DNA of 64,000 bases from Paenibacillus_F sp047238265 (GTDB lineage: Bacteria > Bacillota > Bacilli > Paenibacillales > NBRC-103111). The notes beneath the pieces were generated by a model. The model searched no databases and had not been told where the DNA came from. It saw only the letters and a program-made list of their open reading frames with translations. Shown here in pieces: positions 47,904-54,857 of the stretch; position 1 is the stretch's first letter; each line of letters opens with the position of its first letter. The translations under genes and the position numbers were made by a program. The DNA lies in NCBI RefSeq assembly GCF_047238265.1, contig NZ_JBDFMM010000001.1, positions 1,674,001-1,738,000 on the forward strand, written 5' to 3'.

Positions 47904-47921
47904 GTCGTAACCATCCACGCT

Positions 47922-48851
47922 CTACAGGCCGGGTTCCTCTTCGAAGTTCAGGTTAACCGGAGCGTCGGGGAGCGCGTCAATTTCTTCGAGATTCGTCACA
48001 GGCACCTGGAGACTGACGGTATCGAACTGGATGCTGTCGATCCAGACCCGGCCGCTACCGTTCAGCAGGACGCCGAACGCGATGGCTACGCTCTCTTTGG
48101 GCACATCCAGCACCACGCTGTACCGGCTCCAGTCCGTCGTTCCGCGGATGGGTCTGCCGCTCATGTTATCAAACCCGAGCACGTCGTGATCTTGGCCGTC
48201 TATACGCAGCCACAGGCCGCACCAGTCTCTGACCTGCTCGGTTTTGACGAATCCGCTCAGCCGGAGCCGGGTGCCCGTGTAAGCGTCCGCTTTGAACATC
48301 TGCATCATGGTTCCGAAGCCGAGAGTCCTTTCCGTAAGCGAACGCAGATAACCCGACGATTTGCCGTGGTGGACCTCCAGCCGGTCTATGCCCATCTCGT
48401 ACTCACCCGAATGGGTGCCGGTAAGCATCCAGCCCCGGGGTTCTCCTTGGAAAGCGTTCAATCCTTCCGTCTGTTCGGCCATTTCGGCTTCACTCTCCTT
48501 CTGCATCGTAAGCTTGCGGTAGTAGGAACGGTACTGGCCCGGTGTCATGAGGAACATCCGCTTGAAAGAGCGGGTAAACGATTCCTGGGAATCGAAGCGG
48601 TATTCCAGCGCGATATCAAGGATCCTCCGCTCGGTTCCGAGCAGGCTGCAGGCCGCACTGGACAGTCTGCGCCTGCGGATATAGTCGGCGGGAGGCATGC
48701 CTACTTGAGCCTGAAAGATCCGGTGAAAATGATACATGGAAAACGCCGCCCGCCCGGCGAGGATTTCCAGAGTCAGTTCCTCTTTGAGATGAGCCTCAAT
48801 ATACGAAAGGGTCCGGTTGACCGTTTCCGAATGTACGGCTGCCTGCACCAT
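47922..48851 (-). CDS. AraC family regulator with C-terminal sugar/ligand-binding-like domain
   Basis: A 309-residue protein with inverted layout: the AraC DNA-binding domain is N-terminal (residues about 10-105: ETVNRTLSYIEAHLKEELTL, then SQESFTRSFKRMFLMTPGQYR), followed by a beta-rich domain (about 140-270) with W and F residues (TLGFGTMMQMFKADAYTGTRL, DWCGLWLRIDG, TTDWSRYSVVLDVP) resembling a jelly-roll ligand-binding module. Such N-terminal-HTH proteins act as transcription activators. The ATG at 48851 fits GGCAGGTGAT; GTG 48863 is an alternative. Confidence 0.82.
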   Translation of the reverse strand: MVQAAVHSETVNRTLSYIEAHLKEELTLEILAGRAAFSMYHFHRIFQAQVGMPPADYIRRRRLSSAACSLLGTERRILDIALEYRFDSQESFTRSFKRMFLMTPGQYRSYYRKLTMQKESEAEMAEQTEGLNAFQGEPRGWMLTGTHSGEYEMGIDRLEVHHGKSSGYLRSLTERTLGFGTMMQMFKADAYTGTRLRLSGFVKTEQVRDWCGLWLRIDGQDHDVLGFDNMSGRPIRGTTDWSRYSVVLDVPKESVAIAFGVLLNGSGRVWIDSIQFDTVSLQVPVTNLEEIDALPDAPVNLNFEEEPGL

Positions 48852-48926
48852 AACCGGTATCACCTGCCTTTCCGCTATTAGCTTAACATGGAGAGCCGGA
48901 AAGAAACTTGATCGATCTTGCGTAGT

Positions 48927-49655
48927 TTACAGCTGCTGCCGTTCGGCTACGGCCGAATGGCTGTCCACGTAGAGCGTGTTCGAGTATTCCACCCGTCCGA
49001 TTTCGCAGCCGGGGCCGATCTTTACGTCTCTCCCGCGTACGACGGAGGCGGATGTATGCTCCAAGTAGATAATGTCCCCTTCGATGATTCCGGCTTCGAG
49101 TGAGGTCAATTTGGAACCGAAAAGAGAGGCGAGCGAGTTCAGGAATCCGTTTTTTCTCACCTGGATCGACTCTCCGCCGATTTCCCTGGCCCGGCACGGT
49201 CCGAACAGTCGAATGTCGATAAGCCCGGCATTCAGCAGACCGCCGACTTCAAAATTCCCGTAGGCTTCGAACTTTTCCGCTTCGCAGTCTCCGCCGATCT
49301 GTACGGAACCGCGAATAACCGCCGCGTCCGTGGTCAAGGATCCGCCGATGCCGGTCGATCCGTTCACTTTGACATGACCTGCGGCCACATCGCCGCGGAT
49401 TTCCCCGTTTCCGCTCACACTAAGCAGTTCGGTACGGACGTTTCCGGATACGGACCCGCTTCCGCGTACGATAACTTCAAGGGCGGCCAAGTTGCCGTAT
49501 ACATGGCTGTGACCGGCGGATTTAAAGCTTCTGCACTCCAGATCCCCGTCTATTCGTCCGTTCCCGTTAATTCTCGCGTTCCGGTAGCGTCCGCCGTCTG
49601 CCGAACCCGATCCCGCGATCGACAAATCATTCGTTACAATAGGTTGTGCTTCCAT
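48927..49655 (-). CDS. Bactofilin-like polymer-forming protein (YhbE/YhbF type)
   Basis: A 242-residue right-handed beta-helix-forming protein built from short Gly/Val/Ile-rich repeats (VNGSTGIGGSLTTDAAVIRGSVQIGG), as in bactofilins. In Bacillus YhbE and YhbF form bactofilin structures involved in motility; here one protein takes their place. The ATG at 49655 lies two bases after the yhbD stop and has GGGAGG upstream, so translation is coupled. No membrane segment; cytoplasmic scaffolding is the probable role. Confidence 0.82.
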   Translation of the reverse strand: MEAQPIVTNDLSIAGSGSADGGRYRNARINGNGRIDGDLECRSFKSAGHSHVYGNLAALEVIVRGSGSVSGNVRTELLSVSGNGEIRGDVAAGHVKVNGSTGIGGSLTTDAAVIRGSVQIGGDCEAEKFEAYGNFEVGGLLNAGLIDIRLFGPCRAREIGGESIQVRKNGFLNSLASLFGSKLTSLEAGIIEGDIIYLEHTSASVVRGRDVKIGPGCEIGRVEYSNTLYVDSHSAVAERQQL

Positions 49656-49657
49656 GG

Positions 49658-50290
49658 TCAGGCCTCCCGCCAAATTTTTGTTTTTAATGCTTCGACGGAT
49701 GCGGAAAGCTGGAGGCGCGCCGCCACTTTCACACCCTTTTCCAGATAAATCTCCCCCATGCCCTGCTTCAGGAGACAGGTGGACACCCCCATTTTGCGGA
49801 TAAAAAGAAGTTCCCCGTCGCTGCCGTTCATGTTGGGATATTCGTCCATCATAAGCTGGATGAGGCCGCTTCCTTCCTCCAGGCCGATTTCCCCGGTTTC
49901 AAGCAGCGTATGAAACAGATAAACGGCAAAAATGCGCTCGAACGTCCAAATCTCGGCGTCTCCGCAGAAGCGGACGAAATAATCCAGGGCCACCTTCGAA
50001 ACAATGTTATGAAGGATAAGCTCTTCTTTTGTCATGCTCAGGTCGGATGGATGGGGAGAAAAGCGATCGGCCAGCTCATCCAGCGACAGATCGTCTTTCT
50101 GATGCAAAATGTTGTCGATGCGGATGAGAATATCCTTCTTGGGAAAAAACGTTTCCTGACCCGTGAAGGTTGATTTACGGATAAACCACGCTTCGGGTAT
50201 AAGATTTTTGCGTTTCCAGCGGTAAAGCTGGCCGTAGGATATGCCGGTCAATTCAAGCAGATCTTTTTTCGAAATCAATTCCTGTGTCAT
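49658..50290 (-). CDS. yhbD: YhbD family protein, MerR-like DNA-binding N-terminus
   Basis: A 210-residue protein matching Bacillus YhbD. The N-terminal 60 residues are a MerR-like helix-turn-helix (LISKKDLLELTGISYGQLYRWKRKNLIPEAWF), followed by a conserved FIRKSTFTGQETFFPKK block and a helical C-terminal region. In Bacillus yhbD precedes yhbE-yhbF, as here it precedes the bactofilin gene. ATG 50290 follows AGAGGTG. It may regulate its own operon through the inverted repeat upstream; this is inference. Confidence 0.85.
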   Translation of the reverse strand: MTQELISKKDLLELTGISYGQLYRWKRKNLIPEAWFIRKSTFTGQETFFPKKDILIRIDNILHQKDDLSLDELADRFSPHPSDLSMTKEELILHNIVSKVALDYFVRFCGDAEIWTFERIFAVYLFHTLLETGEIGLEEGSGLIQLMMDEYPNMNGSDGELLFIRKMGVSTCLLKQGMGEIYLEKGVKVAARLQLSASVEALKTKIWREA

Positions 50291-50313
50291 CTCAACACCT
50301 CTTGAAAAGGATT

Positions 50314-50331
50314 GTAACATAACACTGTTAC
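50314..50331. promoter_or_regulatory. Inverted repeat in the yhbD promoter
   Basis: GTAACATAACACTGTTAC: GTAACA and TGTTAC around a six-base centre. On the minus strand it occupies the spacer of a TTACAG / TACAAT promoter, as MerR-type operators do, so it is a candidate YhbD site. Confidence 0.5.
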
Positions 50332-50390
50332 GCTGTAAATCATTCTTAAGATTGAGAAATTACCTTTCCAATAACGTTATTAAAAAGACA

Positions 50391-50420
50391 TTGACACTTC
50401 AAAAATGCGTGTGCTAAGCT
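50391..50420 (+). promoter_or_regulatory. ssu operon promoter
   Basis: -35 TTGACA (50391-50396), 18-bp spacer, -10 TAAGCT (50415-50420). Confidence 0.7.
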
Positions 50421-50431
50421 ACTTGAAAATC

Positions 50432-50461
50432 CGATAACTAACTAATCCAATCGGAATTATA
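50432..50461. promoter_or_regulatory. CymR-like (sulfur) box
   Basis: TAATCC followed by ATCGGAATTA within 50442-50459 resembles the half-sites of the CymR operator controlling sulfur-starvation genes in Bacillus and Staphylococcus. It lies just after the predicted start of transcription, so would block it. The match is from memory of the consensus and needs checking. Confidence 0.45.
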
Positions 50462-50477
50462 GAAAAACTAATTGCCG

Positions 50478-50540
50478 GTCTACCGTTCGAACGGAGACGC
50501 GCTTTTTTCCTTTCGGGGGAAAGTGCGTCTTCTTTTTTTG
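50478..50540 (+). promoter_or_regulatory. Leader with overlapping hairpins (possible attenuator) of the ssu operon
   Basis: Hairpin A: GTCT-A-CCGTTCGAACGG-AGAC (50478-50498), built on a perfect 12-bp palindrome. Hairpin B: AGACGCGCTTTTTTCC (50495-50510) pairing with GGGGGAAAGTGCGTCT (50515-50530), followed by TCTTTTTTT, a rho-independent terminator. AGAC at 50495-50498 belongs to both, so they exclude each other. The terminator stands before ssuA with no gene upstream, so it can only regulate read-through. Confidence 0.6.
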
Positions 50541-50583
50541 AAGAGTGGAAGCGGGAGAACAACAGCAAAGGGGAGAACCAAAA

Positions 50584-51633
50584 ATGACAACAATAACCCG
50601 GCGGCTGACGCGTTCCGCACGTACCAAGGTACGGCTGGCGGTCTTCATGCTGGCGGCCGCGGCCGTGCTGTCCGCATGCTCTTCGGGCAAGGCCGTGGAA
50701 ACCGGCGCGGCGGCGCCGAAAGAAGCGAAATCCGCCGTATCGGGAGAAACCAAGGTGCTGCGCATCGGGTATCAAAAAGGGAACACGCTTAATATTTTGA
50801 AAGAGCACGGCAATCTGGAGAAACGGCTGAAAGAGAAGAACATAACCGTGGAATGGAAAGTTTTCGCGGGCGGTAATTTTCTGCTGGAAGCGTTAACGGC
50901 GGAAAGCATCGATTTCGGGCATGCGGCGGACGGTTCCGGCGTATTCGCGCAGGCCGGAGGCAAACCGTTTGTGTACGTGGGCTGTGATCTTCCCAATCCG
51001 GAAGGTATGGGAATCGTGGTTCATGCGGGTTCTCCGGTAAAAACCGCCGCGGACTTGAAGGGCAAGAAGATCGCCGTGGCGAAAGGCGGGAATCATCATT
51101 ATCTTGCTGTTCTGGCCATAGAAAAAGCCGGTCTCAAACTGGAAGATGTCAAATTCGTGTTCGTCAAAGACGCATCCGAAGGGAGAGCCTTGTTTGAAAC
51201 GAAGCAGGTGGACGCGCTGGGCTCCTGGGACCCTTTTTTCGCTTCGGTCGAGAACGATCTGTCGCCGGTTACGCTGACCGACGGAACGGGATTTTCGCCG
51301 AACCGGACTTTTTATTACGCCAATGAGACGTTCGCGAAAAGTAATGCGGGACTGATCAAAACCATTCTGGAAGAAATCGACGTCTCCGACAAATGGGCCA
51401 ATACGAACAAGCCGGAGGTTGTCAAGCAGTTGACGGAAGCGCTCGGCATTGACCGGAAGGCAATCGAACGGGCGGTAAACCGCCGGACATATGGCGTGGA
51501 AAACCTGACTCCGGAAATCATCGGACCGCAGCAAAAACTGGCCGACACGTTTCAACGGATCGGACTCATCGGCGAGAGAATCGATGTCGCTCCGCTGATG
51601 CCGGTCCAAGAGGCGTGGGCGATCGGGAAGTGA
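50584..51633 (+). CDS. ssuA: Sulfonate-type ABC transporter substrate-binding lipoprotein
   Basis: A 349-residue lipoprotein (lipobox LSAC, Cys32) of the SsuA/NrtA family that catches aliphatic sulfonates outside the membrane. Family features include IGYQKGNTLNILKEHG, FGHAADGSGVFAQAGG, and DLKGKKIAVAKGGNHHYLA. ATG 50584 follows AAAGGGGAGA. The gene begins an operon with permease and ATPase. Sequence alone cannot separate sulfonate, taurine or related substrates. Confidence 0.9.
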   Translation: MTTITRRLTRSARTKVRLAVFMLAAAAVLSACSSGKAVETGAAAPKEAKSAVSGETKVLRIGYQKGNTLNILKEHGNLEKRLKEKNITVEWKVFAGGNFLLEALTAESIDFGHAADGSGVFAQAGGKPFVYVGCDLPNPEGMGIVVHAGSPVKTAADLKGKKIAVAKGGNHHYLAVLAIEKAGLKLEDVKFVFVKDASEGRALFETKQVDALGSWDPFFASVENDLSPVTLTDGTGFSPNRTFYYANETFAKSNAGLIKTILEEIDVSDKWANTNKPEVVKQLTEALGIDRKAIERAVNRRTYGVENLTPEIIGPQQKLADTFQRIGLIGERIDVAPLMPVQEAWAIGK

Positions 51634-51664
51634 GCGCAAATTTTAACGGGAGGGAGATGACAAG

Positions 51665-52468
51665 ATGCCGGTAAGTATACGACAAGGGGATACGAGGAGA
51701 AGAGTTACATGGGCTGCGGTTGTGCTGCCCTGGCTGCTGCCGGTTCTTCTTCTGGGGGGCTGGCACTTGGCGGCTGTCTACGGGCCCGTTTCCCAGCGGC
51801 TGTTCCCGCCGCCTCTTGAGGTGGCGAAGTCGGGGTGGAAGCTGCTTACCTCCGGCCAACTGACGTATCATTTGAGTGTCAGCCTCGGCCGGGCGGCAGC
51901 GGGCTTCCTCATCTGCGGGGGAATCGGGCTGCTGCTCGGGGCGGCGAACGGATTGTTTCTCACGTCCTACCGGATTTTCGATACATCCATTCAAATGATC
52001 CGGAACATTCCGCACCTTGCGCTGGTACCCCTTGTGATATTATGGATGGGAATCGACGAAGGAGCGAAGGTATTTCTGGTCTCTCTGGGCGTGCTTTTCC
52101 CGGTCTACGTAAATACGTTTCACGGCATACGGTCGGTCGACCCGGGATATTTGGAAATGGGCCGCGTCTACGGGCTCACTTCCTGGCAGCTGTTCCGCCA
52201 TGTTATTTTGCCGGGCGCTCTTCCTTCCGTTTTTGTCGGAATCCGTTACGGACTCGGAATTATGTGGCTGACGCTGATCGTAGCCGAAACGATTGCCACG
52301 GATAAAGGAATCGGGTATTTGGCTTTAAATGCCCGTGAATTCATGCAGGCGGATATCATTATCTTGAGTATTCTGCTGTATGCGCTGCTGGGCAAGCTGG
52401 CGGATGTGATCGCCAAATGGCTGGAGCATTCCGTGCTCAAGTGGAATGTAAGCTACCGGAAAGCTTAG
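51665..52468 (+). CDS. ssuC: Sulfonate-type ABC transporter permease
   Basis: A 267-residue BPD-type permease with about six TM helices. The EAA-type loop reads YLEMGRVYGLTSWQLFRHVILPGALPSV, which docks on the ATPase. FPPPLEV and NIPHLALVPL are typical of SsuC/TauC. It follows ssuA by 31 bases with GGGAGGGAGAT as ribosome binding site. Confidence 0.92.
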   Translation: MPVSIRQGDTRRRVTWAAVVLPWLLPVLLLGGWHLAAVYGPVSQRLFPPPLEVAKSGWKLLTSGQLTYHLSVSLGRAAAGFLICGGIGLLLGAANGLFLTSYRIFDTSIQMIRNIPHLALVPLVILWMGIDEGAKVFLVSLGVLFPVYVNTFHGIRSVDPGYLEMGRVYGLTSWQLFRHVILPGALPSVFVGIRYGLGIMWLTLIVAETIATDKGIGYLALNAREFMQADIIILSILLYALLGKLADVIAKWLEHSVLKWNVSYRKA

Positions 52469-52496
52469 AACAAACAACGTAAACGGGGGTGCGCAA

Positions 52497-53339
52497 GTGA
52501 GCGGTTGGAGTCAGTTGGCCGAGGATGTTCAAGATCCGGAAACCTTGGCAGATGATAGGCGAAAGACGGATGCCGGCGATGACGCCGGGCAGAGAGGGGA
52601 AGGCTTGCTTGGGGCGTCTGTCCGGCTGCATGGCATTCATAAATCGTTCGGAGGCAAAACCGTGCTTCATGAACTGGACCTGACGATCTCCCCGGGCCAG
52701 TTTATTGCCGTCGCAGGCAGAAGCGGAAGCGGAAAAAGCACGCTGCTGAGACTGCTGGCGGGGCTTGAGAAACCTTCCGCGGGCACGATCGAGATCGGCG
52801 GCAGGCCCGTGTCCGGCGCCGGCCGCGATATCACGGTCATGTTCCAGGAGGCCCGGCTGCTTCCCTGGAAAACCGTGCTGGACAACGTCGGCATCGGTTT
52901 ATCCGGGAACTGGCGCCCGCGTGCCCTGCACGTACTCGGACAGGTGGGCCTGACGGACCGTGCCGGAGAGTGGCCGGGTGTCCTGTCCGGAGGCCAGAAG
53001 CAGCGGGTCTCCCTGGCGAGGGCGCTTGTCCGCCAGCCGAAGCTCCTGCTGCTGGATGAGCCGCTGAGCGCCCTGGATGCGCTGACCCGGCTGGAGATGC
53101 AGCAGTTGATCGGCACGCTCTGGCAGCGGCATGGCTTCACGACCGTGCTCGTCACGCACGACGTTAGCGAAGCGGTCCGCCTGGCCGACCGGATTCTTCT
53201 CATCGAAGACGGAAAAATCGCGCTCGATGCCGATAATCCGTCTCCGCGGCCGAGGGATCAGGCGGACCCGGGGGCCGCACGTCTGGAGAAGCGGGTACTG
53301 GAGCGGATTATGCGGCCGGGCGGGAGGGAGAGCCGATGA
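52497..53339 (+). CDS. ssuB: Sulfonate-type ABC transporter ATPase
   Basis: A 280-residue ABC ATPase: Walker A GRSGSGKST, Q loop in MFQEARLLPWKTVLDN, signature LSGGQKQRVSLARAL, Walker B LLLLDEPLSALD, and switch His in VLVTHDVSEAVRLADR. It has about 35 extra N-terminal residues before the ATPase core. GTG start after GGGGGTG. It overlaps the following gene by four bases (ATGA), so they are translationally coupled. Confidence 0.92.
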   Translation: MSGWSQLAEDVQDPETLADDRRKTDAGDDAGQRGEGLLGASVRLHGIHKSFGGKTVLHELDLTISPGQFIAVAGRSGSGKSTLLRLLAGLEKPSAGTIEIGGRPVSGAGRDITVMFQEARLLPWKTVLDNVGIGLSGNWRPRALHVLGQVGLTDRAGEWPGVLSGGQKQRVSLARALVRQPKLLLLDEPLSALDALTRLEMQQLIGTLWQRHGFTTVLVTHDVSEAVRLADRILLIEDGKIALDADNPSPRPRDQADPGAARLEKRVLERIMRPGGRESR

Positions 53340-54538
53340 ATCCGTCTCCATTCAGCTTCGCCCGGACGGCGGAAGAGCAGGCGCGTCTCGATGAGATCGG
53401 CCGCCTGGCCGACAGTTTACGTGAAGAAGCGGCAAAGGCGGATGAGGAGAACGGCTTCTCTTACAAGGCTATCGACGCGTTAAAAGAAGCCGGATATCCT
53501 TCGTTAACCGTTCCGGCCGGGTACGGAGGTGCCGGAGCCTCCCTGTACGAGTTCGTCCTGCTGCAGGAAAGGCTCGCGCAGGGAGATGCGGCGACCGCAC
53601 TCGGGATCGGCTGGCATCTGGGCATCGTTCTGGAGCTGGCGAAACAGCCCGCCTGGCACGACAAATACGAGGCGCTGTGCAGAGACATCGCTTCCCGAAG
53701 CCTCCTGATTAACCGCGCGGCTACGGAAAAAGGGACGGGAAGCCCGTCGCGCGGAGGCCGTCCGGCTACAACGGCTGAAGAAGTAAAGGGCGGCTATCTT
53801 CTAAACGGGCGCAAGACGTTTACGACGCTGGCTCCCGCTCTTGACCTCGTCATTGTGACGGCTTCCGTGGAGCCGGACGGAAGTCACGGCGAGTTTGTTT
53901 TTCCCGTCGCGACGGAAGGCGTCCGCATCGAGCCGACCTGGAATATGGTCGGCATGCGCGGAACGGCCAGTCACGACCTGGTGCTGGAGGATGTGCTGGT
54001 TCCGCCGGAGGCGAGAGTGAAGCACACCCGCAGCGAACCGAGCAGACCCGGGCCGGCGGCTCATCCGTATCTGCTGCACATTCCCGCCTGCTATCTCGGC
54101 ATCGCTCTTGAGGCGAGGCGGGAAGCGATTTCCTTCGCGGCGGATTACCGCCCGAACTCGCTTCCTCACCCGATTCTGGAGCTGCCGCATATCCGGCAGC
54201 TGATCGGGGAGATCGAGCTGGAGCTATCCGCGGCGAGGCATTTCCTCTACGCGGTGGCGCAGCGCTGGGAGACGGCCCCCGCAAATCCGGGGGCATTCGC
54301 CGCGGATTTGAGCGCCGTCAAGACGTTCGCCGTGCGCACGGCGCTTACCGTCGTCGACAAATCGATGCGGATCGCGGGCGCGCACAGCTTGGCGATGACT
54401 CACCCGCTTCAGCGGCTTTACCGGGATGTGCGGTTCGGGCTGCACAATCCCCCGATGGACGACGTTACGCTGAAGCAGCTGGCCGACCGCGCGGAGCGCG
54501 AGCTGCTGCCTCCGCCCGCGGAATCGGCGGAGGCGTAA
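53336..54538 (+). CDS. Acyl-CoA dehydrogenase-fold flavoprotein (SfnB/DszC-like) at the end of the ssu operon
   Basis: A 400-residue protein with the acyl-CoA dehydrogenase N-terminal, middle and C-terminal domains (GYPSLTVPAGYGGAGAS; NGRKTFTTLAPALDLVIVTA; MVGMRGTASHDLVLEDVLVP; IAGAHSLAMTHPLQRLYRDVR). Relatives in sulfur-scavenging operons (SfnB, DszC, and related) are FMNH2- or FAD-dependent monooxygenases releasing sulfur from organic compounds, not acyl-CoA dehydrogenases. Coupling to ssuB by a four-base overlap supports this. No ssuD gene is in the operon; this protein may replace or supplement it. The real substrate is unknown. Confidence 0.82.
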   Translation: MNPSPFSFARTAEEQARLDEIGRLADSLREEAAKADEENGFSYKAIDALKEAGYPSLTVPAGYGGAGASLYEFVLLQERLAQGDAATALGIGWHLGIVLELAKQPAWHDKYEALCRDIASRSLLINRAATEKGTGSPSRGGRPATTAEEVKGGYLLNGRKTFTTLAPALDLVIVTASVEPDGSHGEFVFPVATEGVRIEPTWNMVGMRGTASHDLVLEDVLVPPEARVKHTRSEPSRPGPAAHPYLLHIPACYLGIALEARREAISFAADYRPNSLPHPILELPHIRQLIGEIELELSAARHFLYAVAQRWETAPANPGAFAADLSAVKTFAVRTALTVVDKSMRIAGAHSLAMTHPLQRLYRDVRFGLHNPPMDDVTLKQLADRAERELLPPPAESAEA

Positions 54539-54785
54539 GCGCTTTGGCGTGCCGGGCCTCTGTCTTTGCCGCGGTAAGAGGGGTACGCTTCAGCGCGGAG
54601 CGGTTCACCGCCGTGAAGGGGCGCCATAGCGCATGCCGGGTCCTGGCGCAGCAGGGCTCTTCGGAAGCGGACCCGGCTTCGCGCTCTCACTCTAAGAGAG
54701 CCGCCCTTCGGAAGCATGCGAGATTACCGCCTTCATGCGAAGCCGGAAGCCAGACACCGCGCCGAAACCTCATACGGTGCCCAAA
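54539..54785. other. GC-rich intergenic region
   Basis: About 250 bases between the flavoprotein gene and the terminator; no gene or RNA supported. Confidence 0.3.
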
Positions 54786-54838
54786 GAAAGACCCGCAGTC
54801 TCACGTTCGGTTACGAACGCGGACTGCGGGTCTTTTTA
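54786..54838. terminator. Bidirectional terminator, ssu operon / bmrCD
   Basis: AAAGACCCGCAGTC (54787-54800) pairs with GACTGCGGGTCTTT (54822-54835), enclosing a CGTTCGGTTACGAACG hairpin, with T-run on both strands. Confidence 0.92.
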
Positions 54839-54857
54839 GTGCAACCGTGCAGGATGC

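Noticed and set aside
50420..50584. SAM (S-box) riboswitch in the ssu leader
   Set aside because: The conserved S-box core is not present; the leader is too short.
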